Shown: piece after piece, positions 46,488 to 55,088 of the stretch
Layout of the letters: each line of letters begins with the position of its first letter
Position numbering within the stretch: position 1 is the first letter of the stretch
From: Rubripirellula reticaptiva
GTDB taxonomy: Bacteria > Planctomycetota > Planctomycetia > Pirellulales > Pirellulaceae
Assembly (NCBI RefSeq): GCF_007860175.1
Contig: NZ_SJPX01000004.1
Location: forward strand, 496,001 to 560,000
Direction: 5' to 3'
Length of the DNA: 64,000 bases
Program-made: the position numbers and the translations under genes
The notes under the pieces: generated by a model
Database searches by the model: none
What the model was told of the DNA's origin: nothing
Seen by the model: the letters and a program-made list of their open reading frames with translations, nothing else

Positions 46488-47456
46488 CTAAAACGAAATC
46501 CGTTCCACGAGGTTTCTGGTCGCCTTGCGGTTTGTGCGGTCGTAGAGCTTTGTGGTGCGTGCATCTGCGTGCCCTGCAAGCTCCTGCACATCTTCAACGG
46601 GCACCCCTTGAGCAATCAAGTCGGTGATGGTGGCAACTCTAAATGAGTGAGCAGAAAGCTCGGTTCGGATACCAGTCTGGCGAAGCTTGCGTTTTACCAT
46701 GCGGCCAACGTCGTTCGCTTCCATGGCCGTAGCCTGCAAGCGTTCTTCTCGCCTAACAAGGGGCCTAAAGAGCGGTGCGTCCCTGTGGGCGGTTTTCAGG
46801 CTCGCTCGCTCAATGTACTCGTTTATCCAGGCCTCTAGGTCGTGCCTGACTTCAACGCCTTGGTGATTGCCGCCCTTTTCGTGAAAGCGAAGCGACATTT
46901 TGCCAGGCTGCCCCTGAAAGTCGCCCCGACGGAGGTTTGCCACTGCACCAACGCGGCAAGCGGTGTAAACAAGAATTCCAATCGCTGCACGGTCTCGCAC
47001 CTGGCTCAGTTTGGTGCCGGTAAGTGTGGCGAGCAATTGCCGAACTTCATTCTTGGCAATCTCTGGTGTAACGCCTTGCTTTATTCTGTGCTTTTCTGTT
47101 TTCGCTGATGCTGCCGGGTTAATCAAACAAACGTGCCGTTCAACGAGCAGGTCAAAAAACCGCTTGATGGCAGAACGATGCTGCTTTTTCGTGCTCGGTG
47201 CCCCGGCGTGCTGACGTAGATACACGCCAACGTCGCCAGGTCGAATCTGAGCAAGCTCAAGACCCTGAAGGTCTGCCCACTCAAGAAATTGGCCAACCGC
47301 GTGGCCGTAGGCTCGCTGGGTGTGGTTGTTGGCAAGCTCGCCGTAGAAAAAATCCCGAAAAGCGGTCGCTGCCGGACGGCCCGCAGCTGCAATCAAGCTT
47401 GGCAGCTCCGTTGCCTGGAGTTCTCTCGAGCCTAAAACCGTCAATTCCATTGCCAT
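46488..47456 (-). CDS. second tyrosine recombinase (XerC/D-like)
   Basis: 322 residues. A SAM-like N-terminal core-binding domain (about 40-115) and a catalytic domain with R168 (TACRVGAVANL), K194, H270 and R273 (HSFR), H296 (GHADARTT) and Y305. It resembles Xer-type resolvases of plasmids rather than the integrase at the left end, with which it shares only general architecture. Likely role: resolving multimers of the element or moving a cassette. Starts at ATG 47456; ends near the OLD-like gene start on the same strand. Confidence 0.94.
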   Translation of the reverse strand: MAMELTVLGSRELQATELPSLIAAAGRPAATAFRDFFYGELANNHTQRAYGHAVGQFLEWADLQGLELAQIRPGDVGVYLRQHAGAPSTKKQHRSAIKRFFDLLVERHVCLINPAASAKTEKHRIKQGVTPEIAKNEVRQLLATLTGTKLSQVRDRAAIGILVYTACRVGAVANLRRGDFQGQPGKMSLRFHEKGGNHQGVEVRHDLEAWINEYIERASLKTAHRDAPLFRPLVRREERLQATAMEANDVGRMVKRKLRQTGIRTELSAHSFRVATITDLIAQGVPVEDVQELAGHADARTTKLYDRTNRKATRNLVERISF

Positions 47457-47667
47457 CGCGTACCGTCCTGTTTTAATGCCTGATAACTCCCTTTATCATG
47501 CACTAACCGGGGGGATCTGAAAAGACGGGAAACAGCACGCGTGGGAAATGGACGCCCCCTCGAAAGTACGCTACAGAAAACATAGAGCGACGAGAGCGAA
47601 CGCGATGGGTGTTTTGCCGCTCTAGTTATTTCAACATTCAAACGTCAGCTAACGACGAAGGGGAAAG

Positions 47668-48531
47668 ATGCGGAACGGTGACAAGCTCAGCGAACGAGCG
47701 ATCAACGCAATCGAACTTGTGGTTTCAGGCAACCCAACTGCGACGGGCGACGTTCTTGCCCCGTATCGGTCTGGCCCGAAGCTGATTGACTTCTTCGTCG
47801 ATTTTGGATGCAACGATTCCTACGGAGCAGGCTTCCCGTCGCGACACGTCTACGCCAAGGATTCGCTTCGGTCTCTCGACAAAGACACGCAGTGGAAGGC
47901 GGTCGAGGCGGCGGTGGACCCTGCCCATTTTCTTGAATTCGACGGTGGCGTTGAGCCAGCGGTGGAGTACATCAACAAGTACCTGGCATTTGACGGCCTG
48001 CGGCTGGTTTTGTCTCGCAATCGTTACCGGATGGCTCGTGCTGATGATTCCCTTGTTGAAGTTGAAGATATCACCCTTGCCGTCGACCCTCTGGCTCAAG
48101 AGTTTGTCGAAGAGCAACTTTACAAATGCCGAGTCAAGATCCGCGACGAGGATTACGACGGTGCCATCACCAACGCAAGATCCTTGCTGGAGGCGGTATT
48201 GTCTGAGATCCAGGTTCGGCTAATCGCCGAACCTCAGAAAGCAGATGGTGACCTCGGAAAGCTGTTCAAGCGAGTTCAAAAAGCGTTGAACCTTGAACCG
48301 AGCCGTCCAGACGTTGCCGATTCACTGAGGCAAGTTCTCTCTGGTCTGTCCAGCATCGTTAACGGTATTGCACCAATCAGGAACCGGATGAGCGACGCTC
48401 ACGCACGCTCGTTTAAGCCAACTCGCCATCATGCAAAACTAGCGGTGAACGCGTCCCACACTGCCGTCGATTTCCTCGTGGAAACGTACAGCTACCAGGT
48501 GACAAACGGAGCCGTTCATCCTCTGAGCTAG
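47668..48531 (+). CDS. Abi_C/HEPN-type protein (abortive-infection-like)
   Basis: 287 residues. The C-terminal third has RNRMSDAHARSFKPTRHHAKLAVNASHTAVDFLVETY, which matches the Abi_C family: Rx4-6H catalytic-type motif of HEPN RNases (R, N, D, H around 240-250) followed by a conserved helix. The N-terminal domain (about 1-120) is undefined. Such proteins cut RNA upon phage infection in studied cases. It stands alone with its own upstream region, next to other defence genes, which supports a defence role but does not prove it. Confidence 0.83.
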   Translation: MRNGDKLSERAINAIELVVSGNPTATGDVLAPYRSGPKLIDFFVDFGCNDSYGAGFPSRHVYAKDSLRSLDKDTQWKAVEAAVDPAHFLEFDGGVEPAVEYINKYLAFDGLRLVLSRNRYRMARADDSLVEVEDITLAVDPLAQEFVEEQLYKCRVKIRDEDYDGAITNARSLLEAVLSEIQVRLIAEPQKADGDLGKLFKRVQKALNLEPSRPDVADSLRQVLSGLSSIVNGIAPIRNRMSDAHARSFKPTRHHAKLAVNASHTAVDFLVETYSYQVTNGAVHPLS

Positions 48532-48560
48532 CTCAATTGCAGTCAGGTCGTTTTCCGTTT

Positions 48561-48609
48561 CCCTTCATCCCGATGGCCTTCGCAGAAACCAGGCCGTCGG
48601 GATGAAGGG
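48561..48609. repeat. 19-bp stem palindrome downstream of the Abi_C gene
   Basis: CCCTTCATCCCGATGGCCT pairs with AGGCCGTCGGGATGAAGGG through 19 pairs (one G-U), loop TCGCAGAAACC. No T-run follows. The rest of 48532-49024 (about 490 bases) holds no supported gene; the hairpin may end the Abi_C transcript or mark an old insertion. Confidence 0.75.
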
Positions 48610-49024
48610 GAGCGGAAATAAGACGGCCACACCTTCGTTTTTCTATTTTAGCTGATTCCTCGCTTGGCCTTCCCGGCGGCTGGATGCCGCGAAAAAAGAC
48701 GCTCGCCGCTAGGCGTTCATTCAATCCGACGCTGAAGCGAATGCTCGTGACCATCGACATCTAGCTCGTAGCCCCATTTCCGGCACCCATCCTTTGCCCC
48801 CATACGGATTGCGAAGCGAGGTCGCTTTTTAAATAACCGAAATTTCAGGCAACGCCCTGCCTATCTCCGTTTTGCGGCTGTCGATTAAACTGATCCGACA
48901 CTCCTGCTCGAAATCCTTGGAAAGCCTGCTCACGCGACAATTTTGCAGTGCCCAGCAACGACCAAATCACTCGTTTAAACTTGAAAAGCAAGAAGTAGCA
49001 GTGAGACAACGACAGGGATAATCA

Positions 49025-50062
49025 GTGACTGATCCGTACAAAAAATTGCAGCAAGACGAGCACAAGAGTGTCCCTGAGGCAGATACTCCGGACCTTGCGC
49101 CACCGCTTGATAATGTTACTCGCCCTGCTGAAACTCCGACGTTACCAGATGACGGAGGAATCGGATGGTCGATCGGAGGTGCAAGGCAACACAGGCTTTC
49201 GATCACATTCCGATTGCGTTTTCATTTGGACAAAGACTCTGCGACGATTCCAAGCTTCAGTGCGTCGGATAATCAAAATGATGCCTTGTACCCGACAGTT
49301 TCAAATATCTTGGGAACTGCCGTAGATAGGCTGGTCTCACGATTAGTTGCTGATGAGCTGGATTTTCTTCGAGCGAGCGAGTTCGATATTTTGGTGGCCG
49401 CTGGCACCATCGTCAAAGACCTAGAGACTGCTTTACCGAGATGCCTTAGGTTGCTCGTTAGTCACAGAGAGTGCCGTGGACTGATAGTTGGATCAAGTCA
49501 GCAAGGACTGTACACAGATCATGAAACTGGTGACGAGGAACACCAGGAGAAGGCAGGGGGCGGCGGGCATTTGCTTAGCGATAACGGTCATGGCATCCTT
49601 CAACGTAAGTTGCCAAAAGAACCGCCAAAAGGACAAGTGGGTGAGCGTCGCTTAGATAAAATTAGGGAAGTGAAGCGGAGCTTTGCTGAGCTTTCATTCT
49701 CCGAACGCGATGATGTGGAGCAGGAGGCTGTTATAAACCTCGCTGCTGAGTCGCTATCTTTGATTCCGGTTGATCGCATTCCCCAAATTTTTGAACGAGT
49801 CGACTTACCTGAACCAAAGCGGAGGGTGATTCATGATGCTACCGCTCAAGGTGAAACTCCCCCCGTTCCGTTGGAACGGATGACTGGAAAGGAGTTAGTT
49901 GATGCACTCCTTTCCGAGCCGTTTGGCATGACCTTGCGAGATATTGGTAGCGAGATTGGCAAGCACCATTCAATCCCTGGAGACATTTCTAGCGGGAAGA
50001 CTAAACAGCCCAGGGAACCTGTAATGCAGGCCCTTCGGGAACTTTTTCGGCGAAAATCGTAG
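49025..50062 (+). CDS. unknown protein, charged, 345 residues
   Basis: Starts at GTG 49025 with a GGGA ribosome site. The N-terminal 45 residues are Pro/Thr/Asp rich. A middle section has SFSASDNQNDALYPTV and helices with LVSRLVADELDFLRASEFDILVAAGTI. The C-terminal part includes MTGKELVDALLSEPFGMTLRDIGSEIG and many Arg/Lys/Glu. No domain is recognised and no transmembrane segments are seen. It is followed by a structured region ending in a strong terminator, so it forms its own transcription unit. It may be an element-specific protein of unknown role. Confidence 0.6.
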   Translation: MTDPYKKLQQDEHKSVPEADTPDLAPPLDNVTRPAETPTLPDDGGIGWSIGGARQHRLSITFRLRFHLDKDSATIPSFSASDNQNDALYPTVSNILGTAVDRLVSRLVADELDFLRASEFDILVAAGTIVKDLETALPRCLRLLVSHRECRGLIVGSSQQGLYTDHETGDEEHQEKAGGGGHLLSDNGHGILQRKLPKEPPKGQVGERRLDKIREVKRSFAELSFSERDDVEQEAVINLAAESLSLIPVDRIPQIFERVDLPEPKRRVIHDATAQGETPPVPLERMTGKELVDALLSEPFGMTLRDIGSEIGKHHSIPGDISSGKTKQPREPVMQALRELFRRKS

Positions 50063-50100
50063 AAAAGCCCTTGTCGGATTTAATCCGACACCCTATGCTT

Positions 50101-50276
50101 CAGTGGTGCAAGGGCGAATCGCTCGCTCTTGTCCACGAAACTGAGCAGCTTTCCACTGGCAGGAGCCACGGAAAGGGAGGGGTCTCACTCCCTCCAGCTC
50201 TGGGCCGATAGTTGAGTCAAGCCCTCGTGATTTCCAAGTCGCAGCAAAAGCTGCGCTGGGAGTCACGAGGGTTTTT
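50101..50276 (+). ncRNA. multi-stem RNA ending in a strong terminator
   Basis: CAGTGG (50101) pairs with CCACTG (50153), enclosing CAAGGGCGA/TCGCTCTTG (50109-50131); GGAGGG/TCCCTCC follows around 50177. The end is a Rho-independent terminator at 50222-50276: CCCTCGTGA...TCACGAGGG with GCAGC/GCTGC near the tip and a six-T run. Either a 3' UTR structure of the 49025 gene or an independent small RNA; I cannot tell. The next 197 bases up to 50473 hold only the start region of a small gene. Confidence 0.6.
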
Positions 50277-50473
50277 TCGTGTCAACACCGAAGTGGAGCC
50301 GACCTCGAAATTCCGATTCTGGGTGCAATTCAAAACAATCAACCGAATCGCAATGAGATCGCGGCTTCTTCCGAAGTGAACCTTTCAGTATACGAATTCC
50401 GTTCCTCTAACACCGACTCACATTCTGGGCGACAGCGTTGTCGCCATAACTTTCGTTCCTATGGAGAAGAGAA

Positions 50474-50596
50474 ATGTCCAAGAGTGAATCAGAAAAAGCA
50501 GCTGAGAAAGCTGAGCAAGATCGCCAGTACGCGATGCAGCAAACTGCGAGGGAGCAGAAGACGCCACCACCGCCTCCACCACCGCAGCAATCCTAG
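50474..50596 (+). CDS. 40-residue protein with poly-proline tail
   Basis: ATG 50474 follows GGAGAAGAG ribosome site and opens 40 codons: a short Glu/Lys/Ala helix then seven consecutive prolines in KTPPPPPPPQQS. Too short for usual gene callers. The ribosome site and a terminator-like hairpin 57 bases on support it. Poly-proline suggests a linker or peptide that binds another protein; function unknown. Confidence 0.62.
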   Translation: MSKSESEKAAEKAEQDRQYAMQQTAREQKTPPPPPPPQQS

Positions 50597-50652
50597 CAAC
50601 CGGCCTCATAGCTGGTGCGGAAAGGCAGGCCGTTTAGGGCCGCCAAATTATC

Positions 50653-50681
50653 GGGCAGGGTGCTCACTGAGCACCCTGCCC
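50653..50681. terminator. 14-bp perfect hairpin after the poly-proline gene
   Basis: GGGCAGGGTGCTCA / TGAGCACCCTGCCC with a one-base centre. No strong T-run follows. First of a series of GC-rich hairpins that separate the small genes in this block. Confidence 0.6.
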
Positions 50682-50767
50682 ATGGAGACAACAAACAGAA
50701 AACGAGATCGTTCGCTGAGTAATAAGCTTCTTCATCTTCACATCCAGTCTTTTCAAGGCCCAAACGC

Positions 50768-51304
50768 ATGTCCGTTTCAATTGACCGCAAATCCATTCGC
50801 AATGTCGAGCTGACCATTCAAATGCGAAAAGTCGACGAACTGCTACGCGAAGTTTTTACAGACCATGAGCAGCTTCCCGCAAAGCTTTGGTTTCGAAAGC
50901 AACTTGGCAAATACCCACCTGAAGAGGTGAACCAATTGCTCACTGAAATCAGTGACATGGAAAAGCCCACGTACACCGAACTATGGATCGCTGCTCTTAC
51001 GATGCTGCCGGGATTTTTGCCCGTTCCAGTGTGCACAAGTGAACCCTCGGCAAGTGGGTGCTCGATGTCTATCGAGTCAATGTCAGTGAGTGAACTTCAG
51101 GAACTCCATCGAGAGTGTGAAGAGTCAATCGAAGCAATCAGCAGCGAAGTGATCGACCTGCAATCCGATCGCGACGACTTGCAGTTAGAAATCGATGAAC
51201 TCAACGAAACGCTGGAGCCGCTTGAAGATTCACTTGACGAGCAGCAGGAGCTTTTCGACTCGATTGAATGCGAACTCGAGGGCCGAGGCGATCAGGTTCT
51301 GTAG
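50768..51304 (+). CDS. unknown protein with C-terminal coiled coil
   Basis: 178 residues from ATG 50768. The first 90 residues are mixed, with a hydrophobic stretch LWIAALTMLPGFLPVPVCTS that could dip in a membrane. The C-terminal 80 residues form a strong acidic coiled coil (SEVIDLQSDRDDLQLEIDEL). No known family is seen. It is flanked by perfect hairpins at 50653 and 51328, so it may be transcribed alone. Confidence 0.62.
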   Translation: MSVSIDRKSIRNVELTIQMRKVDELLREVFTDHEQLPAKLWFRKQLGKYPPEEVNQLLTEISDMEKPTYTELWIAALTMLPGFLPVPVCTSEPSASGCSMSIESMSVSELQELHRECEESIEAISSEVIDLQSDRDDLQLEIDELNETLEPLEDSLDEQQELFDSIECELEGRGDQVL

Positions 51305-51327
51305 TGAAAGCAACAACTAGAGCGTAA

Positions 51328-51357
51328 GGGCAGCGTGCCGATTTCGGCACGCTGCCC
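51328..51357. terminator. 14-bp perfect hairpin
   Basis: GGGCAGCGTGCCGA-TT-TCGGCACGCTGCCC. It shares the GGGCAG...CTGCCC ends with the hairpin at 50653 although the middle differs. Lies 23 bases after the 50768 gene stop. Confidence 0.65.
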
Positions 51358-51392
51358 AGAACGAAAATTTTTCATGAAACCGAAAGATACTA

Positions 51393-51830
51393 ATGCAAGT
51401 TTCTAGAAACAAAAGCCTGGGTAAAACCCGTTGTGGCGACGAAGTCACGGCGACTATCCAGGTGTCGGGTGTAGTCGAAAGCAGCACATCCAAGAATGGC
51501 ACTCAGGTAGTGCGACTGACCTCGCTTCAAATGAGCAACCCCTATTCGTTGACGAGTGATGGACGTGACGTTGTGGTCCCTGGGAAAATCACTCTGGAAA
51601 GTCAAGGCGATGACTTCGTTTTAGAACTCTGCGGAGGGAAAAATCAACGAGTCGTCTGCAATGGACTATCGGACAGCGAACGGAAGTCGATCGCTGCCGC
51701 CCCAACCGAGTTGCTTGCATCAACACTCGCCACGAAATCAGATGCTCAACGAGCGACATTGGCAAGCTCGCTTCTGTCGTCGTTGACTGTCGAAGAGCGG
51801 AAGAAGCTGTTATCGGAGCTTCGACCATGA
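51393..51830 (+). CDS. unknown 145-residue protein
   Basis: The first 80 residues form beta-like strands, VTATIQVSGVVESSTSKNG and VVVPGKITLESQGDDFVLE, which suggest an OB-fold-like or small beta-barrel. A helix-rich tail follows (SERKSIAAAPTELLASTLAT and SLTVEERKKLLSELRP). No named family. A single-strand nucleic acid binder is possible given the OB-like start and mobile-element context, but this is guesswork. Confidence 0.55.
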   Translation: MQVSRNKSLGKTRCGDEVTATIQVSGVVESSTSKNGTQVVRLTSLQMSNPYSLTSDGRDVVVPGKITLESQGDDFVLELCGGKNQRVVCNGLSDSERKSIAAAPTELLASTLATKSDAQRATLASSLLSSLTVEERKKLLSELRP

Positions 51831-51981
51831 AGAAGTTTTTAAGTTCGATGGTTTCTATTTCACGTTTACCTTTTGATTGTTGGCTTCGCTGCGACTTCGT
51901 TTGAAGTGGCAGGGGAATCGAAATCAACGAGCAGGCTGCAACCCCAACGTTTATGCAGCTGCTCCGAAAAAGGAAAAGCAT

Positions 51982-52359
51982 ATGTCATTACTTCAAAGTA
52001 ACGGACAAACAGCAAAACGTAAGAATGCACCGGACGAGACGGTATGTGTTGAAGAGGGAGAAGATGTTCTAGTTGATCTTTGGGTCTCCGAGAAAGGTCT
52101 CTCTTGGTCTCTGTCGAGACTAAATAGCAAAGACCCACATGGTCGCGGCTATCGAACTTTGCGACCTATTGACGTGCGTGCAGCAGTCTCTGGACTAGAG
52201 CTACTTAGCCGCGTCTTTAGTAATACCGAAAAAGTGGACGCCGACATCCGCACTTATTGCGAACGCTTGAGTGGCGAGTTGGCAACCGTTCTTTCTCGAA
52301 TGGGGCGTATGGAAGTTGGTAAGGGTTCGGTGAAAACCAGCTTATTAGCAACCGCCTAG
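51982..52359 (+). CDS. unknown 125-residue protein
   Basis: Start ATG 51982 is set by AAGGA eight bases upstream; a longer frame back to 51877 has no ribosome site. Acidic middle (VEEGEDVLVDLWVSEKGLSW) and helical C-terminal half (DADIRTYCERLSGELATVLS). No family recognised. It is followed by the 15-bp hairpin at 52373. Confidence 0.6.
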   Translation: MSLLQSNGQTAKRKNAPDETVCVEEGEDVLVDLWVSEKGLSWSLSRLNSKDPHGRGYRTLRPIDVRAAVSGLELLSRVFSNTEKVDADIRTYCERLSGELATVLSRMGRMEVGKGSVKTSLLATA

Positions 52360-52372
52360 GAACTTCGAACTT

Positions 52373-52406
52373 GGCTATCGCCGACCCGAAAGGGTTGGCG
52401 GTAGCC
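52373..52406. terminator. 15-bp stem with GAAA tetraloop
   Basis: GGCTATCGCCGACCC - GAAA - GGGTTGGCGGTAGCC, with two G-U pairs. It lies 14 bases after the stop of the 51982 gene and before a T-containing stretch (TCTTTAATT). Confidence 0.65.
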
Positions 52407-52462
52407 TCTTTAATTCAAATTATCAACAGTTGATTCGCAAGTATTTTCCAAAGAGCAAAGCG

Positions 52463-53236
52463 ATGTCCAAAGTGCATGACATTGAAGCAATCCTCTGGTA
52501 CGCCTACCGGCAAGGCTTGATTTTGCCCGCAATTGTGTCGCACCTTCTAAACGATGGCAAAGCCGTTGACAGCAAGCTGCGCGACTTGGAAGGTAAACAA
52601 GCGATTCGCCAATGGAATCGAGAAATCCAAAGCCGCTACAGCTACGGATTGATCGACACTGCTGGTTGCAATCGACTTGGCGTCCAGGCATCGAAAGCAA
52701 CGCAACTTACGCCAACTCGTTTAGACCAACGCATCGGCCTGGCCTGGTTCTGTGCAATGGAGGCGTATCACCGGCAAGTGCTGCTTGCATCCGAGCTAAG
52801 AAGTTGCTTTGGAACTTCAGCGAACAACAAACATCGACACGTTCTCTCAAACGAGTTTGGATGCCCGGTCGTGCTTCGTGTGTATCACGCCGGTAGCACT
52901 CAACGTGCCGCTCGTGATCACGTGACATCGTTTTTGAGCGAGCATCGAAGAAAGGACGGCATTGCAACGGAACTCGATAATGGGCGCTACGGACTCGCCG
53001 TGCTTGGGTCGAACAAGGTGCGAGTGGCCGAGCTTCGCGAGGAATTCGAACAAGTCGGTTTTAGCGGTCAGCTACGCATCGTGGTTGGGCTGGGACCAAC
53101 CGCCGAGACTTATTCGGACGCACTCGCAGAGTCACGGGTGGGGGCAACACGGATGGGGGCCGGAAATGGGGCCTGCCAGACCGCCGTAAACGCCATGCCT
53201 GCCAACGAGTTACGTAGCGTCTCGGAGGTCGGGTGA
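52463..53236 (+). CDS. unknown protein, first gene of a possible mobilisation operon
   Basis: 257 residues from ATG 52463 (an upstream TTG at 52430 is possible but unlikely). Helical first half with AILWYAYRQGLILPAIVSHLL, then NEFGCPVVLRVYHAGSTQRAARDHVTSFLSEHRR, and a C-terminal region rich in Ala/Gly. No named family. One base separates its stop from the next start, so it is an operon with the following two genes. Confidence 0.62.
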   Translation: MSKVHDIEAILWYAYRQGLILPAIVSHLLNDGKAVDSKLRDLEGKQAIRQWNREIQSRYSYGLIDTAGCNRLGVQASKATQLTPTRLDQRIGLAWFCAMEAYHRQVLLASELRSCFGTSANNKHRHVLSNEFGCPVVLRVYHAGSTQRAARDHVTSFLSEHRRKDGIATELDNGRYGLAVLGSNKVRVAELREEFEQVGFSGQLRIVVGLGPTAETYSDALAESRVGATRMGAGNGACQTAVNAMPANELRSVSEVG

Positions 53237-53237
53237 G

Positions 53238-53846
53238 ATGGTGACCGACCCACGAACAGAAATCGCCAGATTGCTGTGCCGCCAGGTTCGCGTGCTATCT
53301 GTCGATCAGATTGCTCGGGAGTACTTTTGCGAGTGTCTTGATTCAAAAACGCAAGCGCTCGAAGCAGTACGAAGGCTTGAATCTCTCGGCTACGTAAGCT
53401 CTCGGAAGATATCCGTTAGGCAGCTCGGTCTACACCAAGCCCCACTTTTCCAGTGGAGTCCAGGGCAAAGCGAAATGCCAGACTTCGCAAAAATTGCAGC
53501 TGCGAATAGAAAACGGTGGCGAGGAGACCTAGCTTGCACTTCCGTGATCTCTGCGACACCCAAGGCTCACAAACGCTTTGGAGGAACTCCAAGACGTGTT
53601 CGATTGCAAGAAGTCGAGCATGACTTGCGAGTTGCAGACCTTTGGTTCTCACTTTCGGCTGTGCAGCAACTCGACTGGAAGACCGAAGATTCCTTGGCAA
53701 AGAATGCCTTCGGAAACCGACGGCCTGATGCCGTTTTGGAGCAAGGCATAACCAAGGTCATCGAGGTCGCAGGACGATCTTATTCATCCACCAAACTTGA
53801 AGCGATTTTCAACCACTTTAACCATCTGCCATTGGAGTTTGCGTAA
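53238..53846 (+). CDS. wHTH plus nuclease-like protein, possible relaxation factor
   Basis: 202 residues. N-terminal winged helix (about 15-60: SVDQIAREYFCECLDSKTQALEAVRRLESLGYVSSRK) and a C-terminal part with RRPDAVLEQGITKVIEVAGRSYSS, which is the PD...E..(x)K-like pattern seen in replication-relaxation (Replic_Relax) type proteins of mobilisable elements. It is encoded near the TraD-like ATPase. A role in origin nicking or processing is therefore plausible but not certain. Its stop overlaps the next start by one base. Confidence 0.62.
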   Translation: MVTDPRTEIARLLCRQVRVLSVDQIAREYFCECLDSKTQALEAVRRLESLGYVSSRKISVRQLGLHQAPLFQWSPGQSEMPDFAKIAAANRKRWRGDLACTSVISATPKAHKRFGGTPRRVRLQEVEHDLRVADLWFSLSAVQQLDWKTEDSLAKNAFGNRRPDAVLEQGITKVIEVAGRSYSSTKLEAIFNHFNHLPLEFA

Positions 53847-54157
53847 TGAAGACTTTCGAAATAACGGGCTCGTATGTTGCTGAGCCATTAATGCTGACGT
53901 GGGCTGAGGACTCGACTAAGTACAAGGTCGGAACGATGCTCCTTTTGTGTGCCGACGGCGGCGTGCGTATCGGTGACAGACACTTTGCGATCGATAGACC
54001 CATTGAGGTCAATATCGAGAGAACCGACTTTCGCTTTACTCGCAAGACGGACTCAAGGGTCCTGTCTTTTGAAAACGGTGTGAACAAACGTTTGTTCGTT
54101 TACAAGTACATTTCCAAACAACGCTTCGCTTGGGTCGAACTCATCGCGTCACTTTAA
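53846..54157 (+). CDS. small beta-rich protein, unknown
   Basis: 103 residues, one-base overlap with the preceding stop. Mostly beta-like strands (SYVAEPLMLTWAEDSTKYKVGTML) and no helix-rich segment; possibly a small barrel. No family seen. Co-transcribed with the preceding two genes. Confidence 0.55.
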   Translation: MKTFEITGSYVAEPLMLTWAEDSTKYKVGTMLLLCADGGVRIGDRHFAIDRPIEVNIERTDFRFTRKTDSRVLSFENGVNKRLFVYKYISKQRFAWVELIASL

Positions 54158-54175
54158 ATCAACTACGGGAAAACC

Positions 54176-54463
54176 ATGAAAACAACGTTAGAGATACTTT
54201 GGCGTGGCACAAAGTTTGTTTTGTACTACGCAAGCGTAGTCTTGTTTTGGTGCCTATTGCTGGTGCCACCACTATGGCCGGTGTTTCTGTTTCTGTTTCT
54301 GCTCCTGCTAGTGCTCGACTGGATATCAGAGCAGCGTGAAGAGATTCGTTTGAGTAAAGACTCAGTTGAAAAAGAAGGTCTGCAATCGGCGAACATTGAT
54401 TACACGCTTGTCGATATTGAGATCGAAAATTGGCAGCTTCGTCAGAACCGACTGAACAGCTAG
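54176..54463 (+). CDS. small membrane protein, 95 residues
   Basis: A hydrophobic hairpin (about 12-45: FVLYYASVVLFWCLLLVPPL then WPVFLFLFLLLLVLDWI) gives one or two transmembrane segments, followed by a charged cytoplasmic-type tail. It starts 19 bases after the preceding stop. Typical of small membrane partners near conjugation-like ATPases, but no family can be given. Confidence 0.65.
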   Translation: MKTTLEILWRGTKFVLYYASVVLFWCLLLVPPLWPVFLFLFLLLLVLDWISEQREEIRLSKDSVEKEGLQSANIDYTLVDIEIENWQLRQNRLNS

Positions 54464-54564
54464 CGTTGCTTTATCGCTTTATGGATGGATGAAAGCTTGG
54501 TCTTGTTCACAGTTCGGTGAGCGAGGCCTGAAGTTTGAGTCCATCTAATTAATGGAGTGGATGG

Positions 54565-54711
54565 ATGTTAATGGATGCTAACAAGGAAGAGACTGTGGGC
54601 GCGTATTTGTTTCGTTTGGTGGATTTGTCGGTCAACTGGGTTCTTCGAACCATGATTCTGTTGCTTCTCGGTGCTGCACTAGAACGAATTCGATACTCGC
54701 TTGCAGGTTAA
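54565..54711 (+). CDS. 48-residue single-pass membrane protein
   Basis: ATG 54565 preceded by GGAGTGG; a second ATG lies two codons on. The product has one hydrophobic segment (WVLRTMILLLLGAALERI) and is short enough to be missed by gene callers. A hairpin with GAAGTCGTCC/GGACGGCTTC (54715-54750) follows the stop at once. Function unknown. Confidence 0.58.
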   Translation: MLMDANKEETVGAYLFRLVDLSVNWVLRTMILLLLGAALERIRYSLAG

Positions 54712-54714
54712 ACA

Positions 54715-54750
54715 GAAGTCGTCCTTGGATTCCTATCCTCGGACGGCTTC
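54715..54750. terminator. 10-bp hairpin after the 48-residue gene
   Basis: GAAGTCGTCC - TTGGATTCCTATCCTC - GGACGGCTTC, one G-U. It also lies just beyond the 3' end of the convergent gene at 54760-55026 and could serve both strands. Confidence 0.55.
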
Positions 54751-54759
54751 CTTCCCTGC

Positions 54760-55026
54760 TTAGTCTCGATGCCAACGCTCATGTATGTCTAGCAAGAGCC
54801 AAGCGATACCGCTTGCAATAAGAAGGTGGTGTACTTCAAGCGGGATTTCCATTTCGTCAATGAAGTACCAAAACACGCGAATCAGGGCATACCATTTTAA
54901 GAGAAATGGAAGCCAACCAATCTCACTTGGAAACGGACCCACTATCCAATTGACCGCCCAAGGCGGGAGAACAAGCTCCCATCGTTCGCGTGCAGACATT
55001 TTTTCAAATAGGTCAGGCTCATTCAT
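54760..55026 (-). CDS. small membrane protein, minus strand
   Basis: 88 residues from ATG 55026. Two hydrophobic stretches (FLLKWYALIRVFWYFI and HLLIASGIAWLLLDI) and many Trp. Divergent from the TraD-like ATPase gene, with which it may share a promoter region. No known family. Confidence 0.55.
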   Translation of the reverse strand: MNEPDLFEKMSARERWELVLPPWAVNWIVGPFPSEIGWLPFLLKWYALIRVFWYFIDEMEIPLEVHHLLIASGIAWLLLDIHERWHRD

Positions 55027-55088
55027 AGAAGCCTGCGATCTTATCACACCTTTGTCGCAACATTCCATAACTTTCTTTGAACTGAAAA

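Noticed and set aside
46488-47456. Integron integrase with cassette array.
   Set aside because: The recombinase lacks a visible integron-type insert and no attC-like repeats occur around it; Xer-like is the safer call.
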